Of a stretch of DNA of 25,469 bases, positions 1-7,915 are shown in pieces. Position numbers and translations under genes: made by a program. Origin of the DNA: a virus. Within the stretch, counting starts at the first letter, position 1. Each line of letters opens with the position of its first letter. Under the pieces are notes generated by a model. It was not told the DNA's origin and did not search any database. It saw only the letters and a list, made by a program, of their open reading frames with translations. The DNA is taken from IMG/VR virus record IMGVR_UViG_3300011115_000853, positions 1 to 25,469 of that record; one strand, 5' to 3'.

Positions 1-74
1 TGGCCCGACACCACGAAGGTTTTTCGTGGGGTCACTTCGCGGAAAACCCTCGTTTCTAATCCCCCCCTGTCCTG
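1..74. other. Leader upstream of the terminase genes, with hairpin
   Basis: This short stretch precedes the small terminase gene. Positions 7-33 can fold into a hairpin: CCACGAA (11-17) pairs with TTCGTGG (23-29) around a 5-nt loop, and after one A-G mismatch GAC (7-9) pairs with GTC (31-33). No T-run follows, so it is not a typical intrinsic terminator. One frame is open from the window edge to a TAA at 57-59 and could be the last codons of an upstream gene, but it is too short to identify. In lambda-type phages the cos packaging site lies just upstream of the small terminase gene, so a packaging role is possible but not shown. Confidence 0.4.
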
Positions 75-635
75 ATGGCCGACCGCGTGACCAATGCCCA
101 ATTCGCCGCCGCGTTAGACGTGACGGTGCAGGCGATCGCTTACATGAAGCGCAACGGGATGCCGACGGACTCCATCGAGTCGGCGCTTGCGTGGCGAGCG
201 GCCCGGGACGCGGCCCGCCGTGCCCAGGCACCGAAGGCTTCGCCGGCGCAGCTCGACGACGGTACCCTGTCGGACACCATCCAACAGCACCGGGCCTTGG
301 TCGGTAGGGCGCGTGGAGTCTGGCAGGCGAGCATGGAGTCGGGCGACCCGAACCAGAGCAAATACCAGTCGGCCTATAACGCTTCGCTCAAATCGCTCAT
401 CGCCCTCGAGGAAGAGCAGGAGCGTCGGCTCATCCTGGCCAAGGACTACATCAGCGCCAAGGAGGCCGCAGAGGCGATGCGTCAGATCACGTCCGAGATG
501 GTGAACCGTCTCGACAAGCTCGCCCTGGACGTGGCCGAAGGGTGCAACCCCGAGAACCCGGCGAAGGCCGTGAAGGTGCTCGAGGCATGGGTGCGTAAAG
601 TCCGCGCCGAACTGACCGCCGATGAACAAGTCTGA
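75..635 (+). CDS. Terminase small subunit (Nu1-like)
   Basis: This 186-residue protein probably recognises the packaging site on concatemeric phage DNA and loads the large terminase onto it. The first 40 residues form a helix-turn-helix candidate (FAAALDVTVQAIAYMKRNGM), similar in layout to the Nu1-type winged helix that binds cos. The rest is charged and helical, as expected for oligomerisation and for contact with the large subunit. The gene overlaps the large terminase gene by 14 nt (622-635), which suggests coupled translation. No Shine-Dalgarno sequence precedes the ATG; the leader is C/T-rich. The call rests on the N-terminal motif and on position directly before a certain large terminase. 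Known small terminases are very divergent, so family membership is inferred. Confidence 0.8.
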   Translation: MADRVTNAQFAAALDVTVQAIAYMKRNGMPTDSIESALAWRAARDAARRAQAPKASPAQLDDGTLSDTIQQHRALVGRARGVWQASMESGDPNQSKYQSAYNASLKSLIALEEEQERRLILAKDYISAKEAAEAMRQITSEMVNRLDKLALDVAEGCNPENPAKAVKVLEAWVRKVRAELTADEQV

Positions 636-2409
636 CTTGCTGCGCATCGGGCGCGAAGTGCTCAAGCCGTCAGACTCGGGCGACGTGGTCGAGTGGCTCG
701 AGGAGAACGTGCTGGCCATCCCTGACTCGCCGATGCCCGGGCCGTTTCGGTCGGAGCGGACGCCGTGGATCGTGGAGGCGCTGCGCTTGGCCGCCGACCC
801 AGAGACGAAACTGATGACGGTCCTCGCCAGCATCCAGTCGGGCAAGTCTCTCTTTGCCCGCTTGTTCACCTGCCACGTCATCGCGAACCAGCCCGGGCCG
901 ACGATGTTGCTCCAGGCTACGGACGCGGAGGCCAAGGACTTCGCCCTGCGTTATTTACGCCCCGTCTGGAACCATTGCCCGCCGGTGAAGGCCCGCATGA
1001 GCGCCGAGGACATGGACCGCTCGATGACGGCGGACTTCGACCGCATGACGCTTTACTGTCGCGGCATCTGGAACGAGGCGAACCTTCAGCGCCTGTCGCT
1101 TCGGTACGTCATCGCTGACGAATGCTGGATGGCTCCGCCCGGTCACTTGGCCGAGGCAAGCGCGCGCGTCACGGCGTTCGGCTGGATGGGCAAGCGCATC
1201 TTCATGTCGCAGGGCGGACGGGCCGGGCAGGAGTTCCATCAGCTCCACGAGACGACCGACCAGCGTGACTGGAACATGCGTTGCCCGAAGTGCGACCACC
1301 TGCAGCCGTGGGTCTGGGAACAGGTACGCTTCCCCGAGGACGCCAAAGCAAGCGGCTCCTGGGACATACACAAGGTCAGCGTCGGCACGACCTACGAATG
1401 CGCGGCGTGCCGGACTCTGCTGCCTGACACAAACGCCAGCCGTATCGAGGCCAACGCCCGCGGGACTTTCGTCGCTACAGCCGTCGCCGCAAACAGCGGA
1501 CACATCGGCCTTCACTGGAACAGCCTTGCGACGATGAGCTGGGGCGAGCTGGGCGTGATGATGCTCAAAGCCAAGGAAGCCGCCGACCAATACGGCGACG
1601 AGGAGCCACGGCGCATCTTCAAGCAGAAGAGGCTGGCCATGCCCTGGAGTGAAGAGGGTGGCGAGATGGTCAGCACCGCCGAGGCCGCCAACTACAAGAT
1701 GGGCGACCCTTGGGACGCCGAGGCCATGATCTCGCCGAAGGGCCGGGTCGTCGAGCAGGCGGACGCACCGCAGGGTAGCATCCCTTTCCGCACGATGGGC
1801 GTCGACGTGCAGCGCGGTCACTTCTGGGTCGTCGTCCGCAGGTGGGCCAAGACCGGGCATAGTCGCCTGATGGCCTTCGCCCGCGTCGAGTCGTGGGGCA
1901 ACGTCGAGGCCTTCGGCAAGCAGTACGGCGTGCACCCTGCCATGGTCTTCGTGGACTCGGGCGACAACACGACCGAGGTCTACCGCGAATGCGCAAAGCG
2001 TAACTGGAAGACGGCCAAGGGCTCAGGCTCAGAGGATTTTGCGGTCACCGATCGTGACGGCAAGACAAGCCGACGCTTCTACTCTGAGAAGCAGGCCATC
2101 GTGGTACCAGGTATCCAGCAGAGGGCTATCCTCGTCTCCTGGTCGAACTTGGCAGGCAAGGACTTGCTCCACGGCCTGCGGGCCCGCAAGGTCTGGACGT
2201 TCGCCCTAGACGCGTCGCCCGAATACGTCGAGCAGCTAAACGCCGAAGTCCGCGTGAAGGACAAGCGCACGGGCAAGCCCCAGTGGATACTGCCCCAGGG
2301 GAAGAAGGACAACCATGCCCTCGACGTCGAGCTGCTGGCCCTACTGGCCGCCGTCCGCTGGGGCATCGCCGGGAGGGAAACCGCCGAAACCGACTTGCCT
2401 TCCACATGA
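622..2409 (+). CDS. Terminase large subunit, GpA family
   Basis: This 595-residue ATPase-nuclease drives DNA into the procapsid through the portal and cuts the concatemer. Visible motifs are a Walker A-like loop SIQSGKS (about residues 70-76), a Walker B segment VIADE (163-167), and two CxxC pairs (CPKC and CAAC, about 220-262) that look like a zinc-binding insert of GpA-type terminases. A C-terminal RNase H-like nuclease follows, with Asp in MGVDVQRG (about 395), VFVDSGD (about 445) and HALDVELL (about 568). Length and order match lambda gpA and the phage terminase GpA family (PF05876). The start overlaps the small terminase gene by 14 nt. The protein looks intact. Confidence 0.96.
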   Translation: MNKSDLLRIGREVLKPSDSGDVVEWLEENVLAIPDSPMPGPFRSERTPWIVEALRLAADPETKLMTVLASIQSGKSLFARLFTCHVIANQPGPTMLLQATDAEAKDFALRYLRPVWNHCPPVKARMSAEDMDRSMTADFDRMTLYCRGIWNEANLQRLSLRYVIADECWMAPPGHLAEASARVTAFGWMGKRIFMSQGGRAGQEFHQLHETTDQRDWNMRCPKCDHLQPWVWEQVRFPEDAKASGSWDIHKVSVGTTYECAACRTLLPDTNASRIEANARGTFVATAVAANSGHIGLHWNSLATMSWGELGVMMLKAKEAADQYGDEEPRRIFKQKRLAMPWSEEGGEMVSTAEAANYKMGDPWDAEAMISPKGRVVEQADAPQGSIPFRTMGVDVQRGHFWVVVRRWAKTGHSRLMAFARVESWGNVEAFGKQYGVHPAMVFVDSGDNTTEVYRECAKRNWKTAKGSGSEDFAVTDRDGKTSRRFYSEKQAIVVPGIQQRAILVSWSNLAGKDLLHGLRARKVWTFALDASPEYVEQLNAEVRVKDKRTGKPQWILPQGKKDNHALDVELLALLAAVRWGIAGRETAETDLPST

Positions 2410-2522
2410 CCTTTGGCAGACTGAACTCAAGGGACGCGGCGCCAATAGTTGCGGGAAGGAAGAAGCTCGTGGCGTGGGTTGGTCGTCGCGTCCCCCCTTT
2501 CCTTCCAATCCGAGCAAGATAA
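2410..2522. other. Gap between large terminase and gpW-like gene
   Basis: This 113-nt stretch has no credible coding frame. Near its 3' end it carries the 13-nt leader motif listed separately (2505-2517), preceded by a pyrimidine-rich run (about 2491-2506). No hairpin with a T-run and no clear -35/-10 pair were seen. Confidence 0.5.
2505..2517 (+). promoter_or_regulatory. 13-nt leader motif, copy 1
   Basis: CCAATCCGAGCAA lies 5 nt before the ATG of the gpW-like gene, in the place where a Shine-Dalgarno sequence would sit. An 18-nt stretch (2501-2518) matches the leader of the gene at 12042 with only two differences. Its function is unknown; the position suggests translation initiation or an mRNA 5' end. 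Confidence 0.5.
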
Positions 2523-2777
2523 ATGGCTTCTGGACTCTTCATCGGACTGACCGAGTGCGAACTCCTCGACATCAAGGCGAAGGCTTTGGCGATGATCATG
2601 GAGGGCAAGACGCTGATGTCCTACTCGGACTCCGGCTCGTCCGCGTCCAAGCAGTTCGCGATGCCCCCGAAGGAGATGCTCGGCGAGGCGATGTACGCCC
2701 TGAGCAAGCTCGACCCGCAGACCTACGGCAAGTCCATCTCGGTCATCTCGACCGACTGGTCTACGCGCCGCGACTAA
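2523..2777 (+). CDS. Head-tail joining protein, gpW-like
   Basis: This 84-residue protein sits between terminase and portal, exactly where lambda encodes gpW, a small protein that closes the filled head and prepares it for tail attachment. The protein starts with a helical segment (LTECELLDIKAKALAMIMEG) followed by a short polar stretch and a second helix (KEMLGEAMYALSKL). This resembles the helix, hairpin, helix plan of gpW, although gpW itself is about 68 residues. The gene is separated from the portal gene by only 3 nt and is preceded by the CCAATCCGAGCAA leader motif. Function is inferred from size, predicted fold and position. Confidence 0.6.
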   Translation: MASGLFIGLTECELLDIKAKALAMIMEGKTLMSYSDSGSSASKQFAMPPKEMLGEAMYALSKLDPQTYGKSISVISTDWSTRRD

Positions 2778-2780
2778 TCT

Positions 2781-4331
2781 ATGGCACCCCGCAAGAAGAC
2801 CGTCCCGACCGTCAGCCTTCGCCCCGCCAAGGTGGGCAAGCCTGCGTCGACCCCTGCCCCGCAGGCGTCCTACGGCGGATGGCAGAGCATCGGCATCACG
2901 CACGCTCGCCGCGCCATCTACGGCAAGGAAGCCGGAGACCTGCGTCGCGACCTGACCCCTTACGACCGTCTGTCGATGGTCAAGAAGTGCCGATGGGCGG
3001 AGCGTAACAGCGGCCTGTTCAAGCAGATCCTCGCCGACATGGTGCTCTACACCGTGGGCGACGGCATCAAGCCGCAGAGCCACGCGTCGACCCCGGAGAT
3101 GCAGGAGGTCTACGAGGCCTACTTCGCCGAGAAGGCCAAGCGCATCGACATCACGAACCGCTTCTCGTTCTATCAGGCCCAGGCTATCCTGCTGCGCGGC
3201 ATGATCCGTGACGGCGACTCCTTCGCGGCCAAGGTGCGCAACGCCACCGGCGAGGCGAAACTCCAGCTGATGGAAGCCCACCGCGTCGGCAACCCTCTCG
3301 AGGAGAGCGTGGTCATCCCTGGCATCCACGACGGCATCATCTTCGGAGCCTACGGCGAGTACGTCGCCTGCAACGTCTATAAGTCGGACGGAGGCAACCG
3401 CCAGATTTTGGCCCAGTCGATGATGCACATCGTCGACCACGAGTACGCCAGCGGCGCCCGCGGTATTCCGCTCCTCCAGCACTCCATCAACTCCATTCAG
3501 GACGAGATGGAAATCCTCGCCCTCGAGAAGCAGGGCGTGAAGGACAACGCCGACGTCACCCGCGTCATCACGAAGCAGGGCGGCACGCTCGACCAGGACA
3601 CTGCCTCGGAACTGGGTGCCCTCCAGACCCCTTCCTACACCTCCATCGCCAACACGATGGGCGGCAAACTGCTGGTGCTCGACCAAGGCGAGGCCCTGAC
3701 CTCGCACATGAGCAACCGCCCGAACCCGACCTTCACCGGCTTCCTTGCGGCGCTTGAGCGCGACATCTCGCAGGGCGTTTTGCCTTACGAGTTCGTCGGC
3801 GACTCCTCGAAGCTCGGCGGCGCCACCGTCCGCCTCATCACGGCCAAGGCTTCTCGAGTCTTCGGTAAGTATCAAACTGTATTGATTGAGAGTTTCTGCG
3901 TCCCGACCTGGGGTTACATCATCGGGCAGGGCATTGCAAACGGAGAACTTCCTGATGACCCTAAATGGAATGAAGTTTCTTGGACTACGCCGAAGAGCGT
4001 GACCGTCGATGCTGGCCGCGATGCCGCCAACGATCGTAACGACGTCGAGATGGGACTGCTTTCCATGTCCGAACTTTACGCCCAGCGCGGCCTCGACTTC
4101 CGGTCTGAAATGGAGAAGCGAGCAAATGACATGGCTTTCATTATTGAGAAAGCCAAGCAAGCCAAAATCCCAGTCTGGATGCTGTACAAGCCGGACTTCA
4201 ACTGGCTTCAGCAGGGACAACTGAATAGCCAAACGCCTGAGGATGTTGCTGCCAACCTTGGCATTGAAGAGCCTGAGGACGAATCTTCCGACATGGAAGA
4301 GCCGGCATCTAAAGACGAACCCAACTCCTAA
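2781..4331 (+). CDS. Portal protein, lambda gpB family
   Basis: This 516-residue protein should form the twelve-subunit ring at one capsid vertex through which DNA enters and leaves. It shows hallmarks of the lambda portal family (PF05136): a basic N terminus, the RWAERNSGLFKQI segment (about residues 72-84), a VGDGIKPQ motif, MIRDGDSFAAKV and the LQLMEAHRV strand. The acidic C-terminal tail is typical. The last part, roughly from 3865 to the stop, uses visibly more A/T at third codon positions than the rest, which may mark a recombination boundary inside the gene. The S49 protease gene follows after 7 nt; in lambda the neighbouring protease gpC processes the portal. Confidence 0.96.
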   Translation: MAPRKKTVPTVSLRPAKVGKPASTPAPQASYGGWQSIGITHARRAIYGKEAGDLRRDLTPYDRLSMVKKCRWAERNSGLFKQILADMVLYTVGDGIKPQSHASTPEMQEVYEAYFAEKAKRIDITNRFSFYQAQAILLRGMIRDGDSFAAKVRNATGEAKLQLMEAHRVGNPLEESVVIPGIHDGIIFGAYGEYVACNVYKSDGGNRQILAQSMMHIVDHEYASGARGIPLLQHSINSIQDEMEILALEKQGVKDNADVTRVITKQGGTLDQDTASELGALQTPSYTSIANTMGGKLLVLDQGEALTSHMSNRPNPTFTGFLAALERDISQGVLPYEFVGDSSKLGGATVRLITAKASRVFGKYQTVLIESFCVPTWGYIIGQGIANGELPDDPKWNEVSWTTPKSVTVDAGRDAANDRNDVEMGLLSMSELYAQRGLDFRSEMEKRANDMAFIIEKAKQAKIPVWMLYKPDFNWLQQGQLNSQTPEDVAANLGIEEPEDESSDMEEPASKDEPNS

Positions 4332-4338
4332 TTTCCCC

Positions 4339-5127
4339 ATGCGTTTCCTCACCAACGGACTGTCGGGCCGCGAGCCCCTTCTCATCGACCCGGCCAAGGC
4401 GAAAGACCATGCGGTCTTAGCCGAGAAGTTCGGCTTCACCGATATGCTCGCCCAGTTGTTCGGCGTGGCCCCGAAGCCCTACGTCACCGCGGACGGCATC
4501 GGCGTCATCCCGGTCGTCGGCGTGATCGGCAAAGGACTCTCGCCCTTGGAGAAGATGATGGGCGCCGTGGACGTGAACGACTTGGCCGATACGGTCGACG
4601 CCTTCGCCGCGAACCCCGAGGTCGAGAAGATTGCCCTGCAAGTCTCGTCCCCTGGCGGTACCGTCACGGGCGTCGAGGAACTGGCCAACAAGGTCCGTTC
4701 CATCGGCAAGCCGACCCTCGCCTATACGGACTCCGAGATGGCCTCCGCCGCCTACTGGATTGCCTCCGCCGCCGACCGCGTCGTCGCCAGCCCTTCCGCC
4801 ACCGTTGGCTCCATCGGCGTCTACATCGCCATCCCTGACTACTCCGCCGCCGCCGAGATGGCTGGCATCAAGATGGTCGTCATCAAATCGGGCAAGTTCA
4901 AGGGTGCCGGCATCGAGGGCACGTCCCTCAACGCCGACCAGATCGAGAACCTTCAGGCCAGCGTCGACACCATCCACGCCGAGTTCAAGGATTCGGTGAA
5001 CATGAAGCGCAAGCTCGTGAAGGCCGAGGCCATGGAAGGTCAGACCTTCTCCGGCAAGCAGGCCGCCGCCCAGGGACTGGTGACCGGGCTGGCCGACTCC
5101 TTCAACGCCGCCCTCGCGACGTTCTGA
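4339..5127 (+). CDS. Head maturation protease, S49 (SppA/ClpP-like)
   Basis: This 262-residue serine peptidase probably trims head proteins and removes scaffold during procapsid maturation, like lambda gpC. The S49 signature is visible: VSSPGGTVTG (about residues 102-111), the nucleophile segment MASAAYWIA with Ser about 136, the ATVGSIGVY motif (about 154-162) and VIKSGKFKGAG, whose Lys about 188 fits the general base. The ATG at 4339 is chosen because it follows the portal stop by 7 nt; an in-frame ATG at 4243 lies inside the portal gene and would add unlikely sequence. The C-terminal QTFSGKQAAAQGLV is the usual end of SppA-type domains. The separate scaffold gene follows after 26 nt. Confidence 0.94.
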   Translation: MRFLTNGLSGREPLLIDPAKAKDHAVLAEKFGFTDMLAQLFGVAPKPYVTADGIGVIPVVGVIGKGLSPLEKMMGAVDVNDLADTVDAFAANPEVEKIALQVSSPGGTVTGVEELANKVRSIGKPTLAYTDSEMASAAYWIASAADRVVASPSATVGSIGVYIAIPDYSAAAEMAGIKMVVIKSGKFKGAGIEGTSLNADQIENLQASVDTIHAEFKDSVNMKRKLVKAEAMEGQTFSGKQAAAQGLVTGLADSFNAALATF

Positions 5128-5133
5128 AAGTTT

Positions 5134-5146
5134 CCAACTCCCGCAA
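5134..5146 (+). promoter_or_regulatory. 13-nt leader motif, copy 2
   Basis: CCAACTCCCGCAA lies 7 nt before the scaffold ATG. It shares the CCAA..CC.GCAA pattern with the leaders of the genes at 2523, 6571, 8375 and 12042. Confidence 0.45.
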
Positions 5147-5153
5147 ACTCAAG

Positions 5154-5591
5154 ATGACCATCGAAGAACAGCTCCTCGCCGCGAACGCCGCCCTGTCTGG
5201 CCTCACCGCCGAACGCGACGACCTCCGTGCGACCGTCGAGAAACTCACCGTCGGCGCCGCTTCCGAACTGGAAGCCCTGAAGGTCGAAGCCGCCGCCAAG
5301 GACTCCAAGATCGCGGAACTCTCCGCCATCGTCGAGGCCGCCGCCAAGGAAGCCGAAGCCCTCAAGGCCTCCGCTCTCGAAGCCGAGGCCGCCAAGATTT
5401 CCGCCTCGAAGGAAGCCGCCAAGATCGTGGCCTCCGTCGGCGTCGTCCCGGTCTCCCTTCCCCAGGGCGAGTCCGCCCCCACGGAAGCCGTGAACCACTA
5501 CGCTGCCTTCCTCGCTCTCCCGGTCGGCTCCAAGGAACGTAACGCGTACTTCGAAGCCCATCGCTCGGCCATCATCAAGGCCGCCCTCTAA
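5154..5591 (+). CDS. Capsid scaffolding protein
   Basis: This 145-residue protein is rich in Ala, Glu and Lys and forms one long predicted coiled coil from about residue 3 to 100, with heptad-like segments such as AKDSKIAELSAIVEAAAKEA. It sits between the head protease and the major capsid protein, the standard place for a scaffold that shapes the procapsid and is later degraded. A Pro-containing linker (about 102-112) is followed by a C-terminal helical segment (FLALPVGSKERNAYFEAHR) that could contact the coat protein. No enzymatic motif is visible. Fold and position support the call; direct sequence similarity to a known scaffold was not recognised. Confidence 0.75.
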   Translation: MTIEEQLLAANAALSGLTAERDDLRATVEKLTVGAASELEALKVEAAAKDSKIAELSAIVEAAAKEAEALKASALEAEAAKISASKEAAKIVASVGVVPVSLPQGESAPTEAVNHYAAFLALPVGSKERNAYFEAHRSAIIKAAL

Positions 5592-5620
5592 TCCCTTTCA
5601 TCCCTACCCAATCCTAACAC

Positions 5621-6493
5621 ATGGCTAACTCCATCTCTGCCGCTCCCGCTGTCCTCAGCGCTGGCGTCCTCTCCACCCTGAAGAACAAGCTGCCCGTCCT
5701 CTCGGGTATCTCCACGGTCTTCTCCGCCCGCCCCGGCTCGACCGGCATGGCCATCCAGGTGCCCCTCATCGGCGTCTCGACCGCTACTGCCTTCTCCACC
5801 GGCGGTTACCTCACGCAGGACGACGCGACGATCACCTCGTCCACCGTCTCCCTGACCCAGTACAAGATCACCAGCCGCTTCACCCCTTCCAACCTGAAGG
5901 ACTACGGCGCTGACTTCTTCGTCAATAATTTTGTACAGACGGCGTCGATTGGTCTCGCCCAGAAGGTCATGGACGTCATCAACGCCCAGGTCACGAACGC
6001 CAACTACTCGGTCTCCTCGACCTCCGGCGCCGACCTCTCCTACGCCGAGCTCGTGGCCGCCCAGAAGACCCTCGACGACGCCAAGGCCCCGAGCCCGCGC
6101 TACGCCGTGCTGAACAGCACCTACATCTCGGACCTCCGCAAGGACACCACGATCGTCGGTAACAACGTCCTCGGCGCCCGTATCGTCGCTGACGGCGACC
6201 TCGGCGTCATCGCCGGTGCCCGCATCTACCAGTTCGCGAACCTCTCGGCCAACGCCGAAAACCTCGCCGGCTGGGTCGCTGGTCCTGACGCGATCGCCTT
6301 CGCCTCCGCCCTGCCGGACTCGATGGACATCCCGGGCTTCGAAGTCTCGAACGCTGTCGACCAGGACACCGGCCTCGGCGTCCAGGTGCTCGTCGGCATG
6401 GAGCAGAGCGGTTACCTCAACGTCACCGCGACCCTCATGTTCGGTGCCGCTGTCGGTCGCGCCACCTCCCTCGTCCGCCTCAAGACCGCCTAA
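5621..6493 (+). CDS. Major capsid protein
   Basis: This 290-residue protein is the best candidate for the coat subunit. It follows protease and scaffold, and an intrinsic terminator lies right after it. It is rich in Ser, Thr, Ala and Val with many short beta-type stretches. It has an N-terminal region with LSGISTVFSARPG and VPLIGVSTA, a helix around FVQTASIGLAQKVMDVINAQ, and a later GPDAIAFASALPD segment. These recall HK97-fold coat proteins of phages whose capsid is not cleaved at a long N-terminal arm. No Shine-Dalgarno sequence is seen; CCAATCCTAACAC lies directly before the ATG and resembles the recurring leader motif. Codon use is extremely biased to C-ending codons, as expected for a highly expressed gene. 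Confidence 0.87.
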   Translation: MANSISAAPAVLSAGVLSTLKNKLPVLSGISTVFSARPGSTGMAIQVPLIGVSTATAFSTGGYLTQDDATITSSTVSLTQYKITSRFTPSNLKDYGADFFVNNFVQTASIGLAQKVMDVINAQVTNANYSVSSTSGADLSYAELVAAQKTLDDAKAPSPRYAVLNSTYISDLRKDTTIVGNNVLGARIVADGDLGVIAGARIYQFANLSANAENLAGWVAGPDAIAFASALPDSMDIPGFEVSNAVDQDTGLGVQVLVGMEQSGYLNVTATLMFGAAVGRATSLVRLKTA

Positions 6494-6516
6494 TAGCGGC
6501 CTGAGAGAGTTAAACT

Positions 6517-6542
6517 GGGGCTCCGCAAGGGGCCCCTTTTTT
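6517..6542 (+). terminator. Intrinsic terminator after the capsid gene
   Basis: GGGGCTCC (6517-6524) pairs with GGGGCCCC (6529-6536) with one G-U pair, closed by a GCAA tetraloop of the stable GNRA type, and is followed by six T (6537-6542). This is a textbook rho-independent terminator. It probably reduces transcription into the neck and tail genes so that coat protein is made in excess. Confidence 0.92.
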
Positions 6543-6553
6543 GTGCCCGCTTC

Positions 6554-6566
6554 CCAAAGCCCGCAA
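6554..6566 (+). promoter_or_regulatory. 13-nt leader motif, copy 3
   Basis: CCAAAGCCCGCAA lies 4 nt before the ATG at 6571 and is identical to the 13-mer at 8356-8368. It is the only conserved element between the capsid terminator and the next gene. Confidence 0.5.
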
Positions 6567-6570
6567 GGTT

Positions 6571-6951
6571 ATGAGTCTGTATGGAGATGAACTGTTGAAC
6601 GACGCCAAGGAAATGGTGGGCGACTTCGGCGTGGCTGGTTCCTGCAATTCCGGGGCCATCACCTTCTCCTGCCTTATCTCCGACCCCGCCGTGCAGACCG
6701 TCCTCGAAGCAGGGGGCTATTGCGAGCGGACCCAGTACTCGGTCAGGCTCCCCGCCGTAACGGCCTCCTGGAGCCAGCCAGACGGGTCTATTGGGGCATC
6801 GGCGGCCCTACTCTCGGGCGGTGCCCCCATCGCCTCCCTCGCCCAGGGGAAGAAGATCGTGGCCGGCGGGAAGACCGTCCGCATCACGACCCAGACCTAC
6901 AAGCCCGGGTCGGCATGGATCACGCTCGTCGTCATCGACGACAACCAGTAA
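6571..6951 (+). CDS. Head-tail connector candidate (gpFII position)
   Basis: This 126-residue protein comes directly after the capsid terminator, where lambda-like phages encode head completion proteins such as gpFII. It begins MSLYGDELLNDAKEMVGDFG and continues with beta-rich sequence, including ASLAQGKKIVAGGKTVRITT and a final ITLVVIDDNQ strand. A short helix followed by a compact beta domain fits small connector proteins. The ATG at 6571 is preferred over an upstream TTG at 6541, which lies inside the terminator T-run. The gene is 6 nt from the next one. The role is inferred from order and size. Confidence 0.5.
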   Translation: MSLYGDELLNDAKEMVGDFGVAGSCNSGAITFSCLISDPAVQTVLEAGGYCERTQYSVRLPAVTASWSQPDGSIGASAALLSGGAPIASLAQGKKIVAGGKTVRITTQTYKPGSAWITLVVIDDNQ

Positions 6952-6957
6952 CCCGCC

Positions 6958-7911
6958 GTGGTCACGGTACGCGTCGAACCCCGCAGCCAGAACCGTTTCC
7001 TGACGGCGCTGGCTCGTTTCGCCGCTAGGACCAAGCAGACGATGCGCGACGCTATGCTCGAACAGGCCGCCTTGGCTTGTCAGGATGCGGCGACCTTCAC
7101 CCCTCCGCTGCCAAAGGGCGGGGGCCGTGGCCTCTCCAAGGCCGCCCAGACGGCTGGCGACAACGCAGTGGCCGGGGATATCCGCAAACTCTACGTCGCC
7201 GCGAACGACCGCAACAGCAACTCGGCCTCGGCCCTACTGACCAATCAGCTCGCCTACGCGACCAAGGCCAACGACTACAGCCTGTTCAACAAGGTCATCG
7301 GCAACGGCAAACTTCAGGCGCTGAAAGGCCTGTCGCCCATCCTCCGCAAGATCGCGAACGACCAGGACTACGCCCGGGCGTTCGCCAAGGCCCGCAACTA
7401 CTTCAACACGACGAACCCTGTCCGCACTGAATACGGCCAAGGCTTCGTGCAGGAACTCCGCCCGCCCCACAACCGCATCAAGGCGAAGTTCGGCGGACGT
7501 ATCGGCAAGAATGTCCGCCCGACCAAGGTGAAGATGCTGGTCGAGAGCAAGGGCGACCTCGACGCGTACATCAAGGAACGGCAGGCCATGGTCGGCTACA
7601 TCAAGTCCGGCTGGGCCTCGGCGCTCAAGTCGCTGCCGAAGCCGATGATTAACGGCGTCCCCAAGGACTTCGGCGTCGACCTCCTCGCCGTAGCCTGGAT
7701 TAACCGGCACACGGCCAGCGGCCTCGGGATGTCCCGCGTTACCACTGATCAACGCAGCACTGAAGTTATCGTCCGAAACCTTTTCGGTAACGTCAACAAC
7801 ATCGCAGTAGATGCAAGTGTCGTTCCTCTAGTCGTTGCTAATCGTATGAAGCAAATGAAGGCCCGAGTTAAAAGGCTATTCAAGGACGACGTAGACGATT
7901 TTAAAAAATAA
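6958..7911 (+). CDS. Minor neck/tail protein (gpZ position)
   Basis: This 317-residue basic protein starts with GTG, 6 nt after the connector candidate. It sits between connector and tail-terminator candidates, the position of lambda gpZ, which completes the head-proximal tail end. The N-terminal half is helical (FLTALARFAARTKQTMRDAM, then LEQAALACQDAA) and the middle is rich in Lys/Arg (NRIKAKFGGRIGKNVRPTK). No enzymatic motif is seen. The last 55-60 codons (from about 7740) are clearly richer in A/T than the rest, while the frame stays open and ends in a very basic tail (KARVKRLFKDDVDDFKK). That suggests a recombined C terminus. Function is inferred only from position. Confidence 0.45.
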   Translation: MVTVRVEPRSQNRFLTALARFAARTKQTMRDAMLEQAALACQDAATFTPPLPKGGGRGLSKAAQTAGDNAVAGDIRKLYVAANDRNSNSASALLTNQLAYATKANDYSLFNKVIGNGKLQALKGLSPILRKIANDQDYARAFAKARNYFNTTNPVRTEYGQGFVQELRPPHNRIKAKFGGRIGKNVRPTKVKMLVESKGDLDAYIKERQAMVGYIKSGWASALKSLPKPMINGVPKDFGVDLLAVAWINRHTASGLGMSRVTTDQRSTEVIVRNLFGNVNNIAVDASVVPLVVANRMKQMKARVKRLFKDDVDDFKK

Positions 7912-7915
7912 CTTT

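Noticed and set aside
4243-4338. Earlier ATG for the head protease inside the portal gene
   Set aside because: The added 32 residues do not look like protease sequence, while the ATG at 4339 directly follows the portal stop.
6541-6570. Earlier TTG start for the connector gene
   Set aside because: It lies in the T-run of the capsid terminator; the ATG at 6571 with the leader motif fits better.
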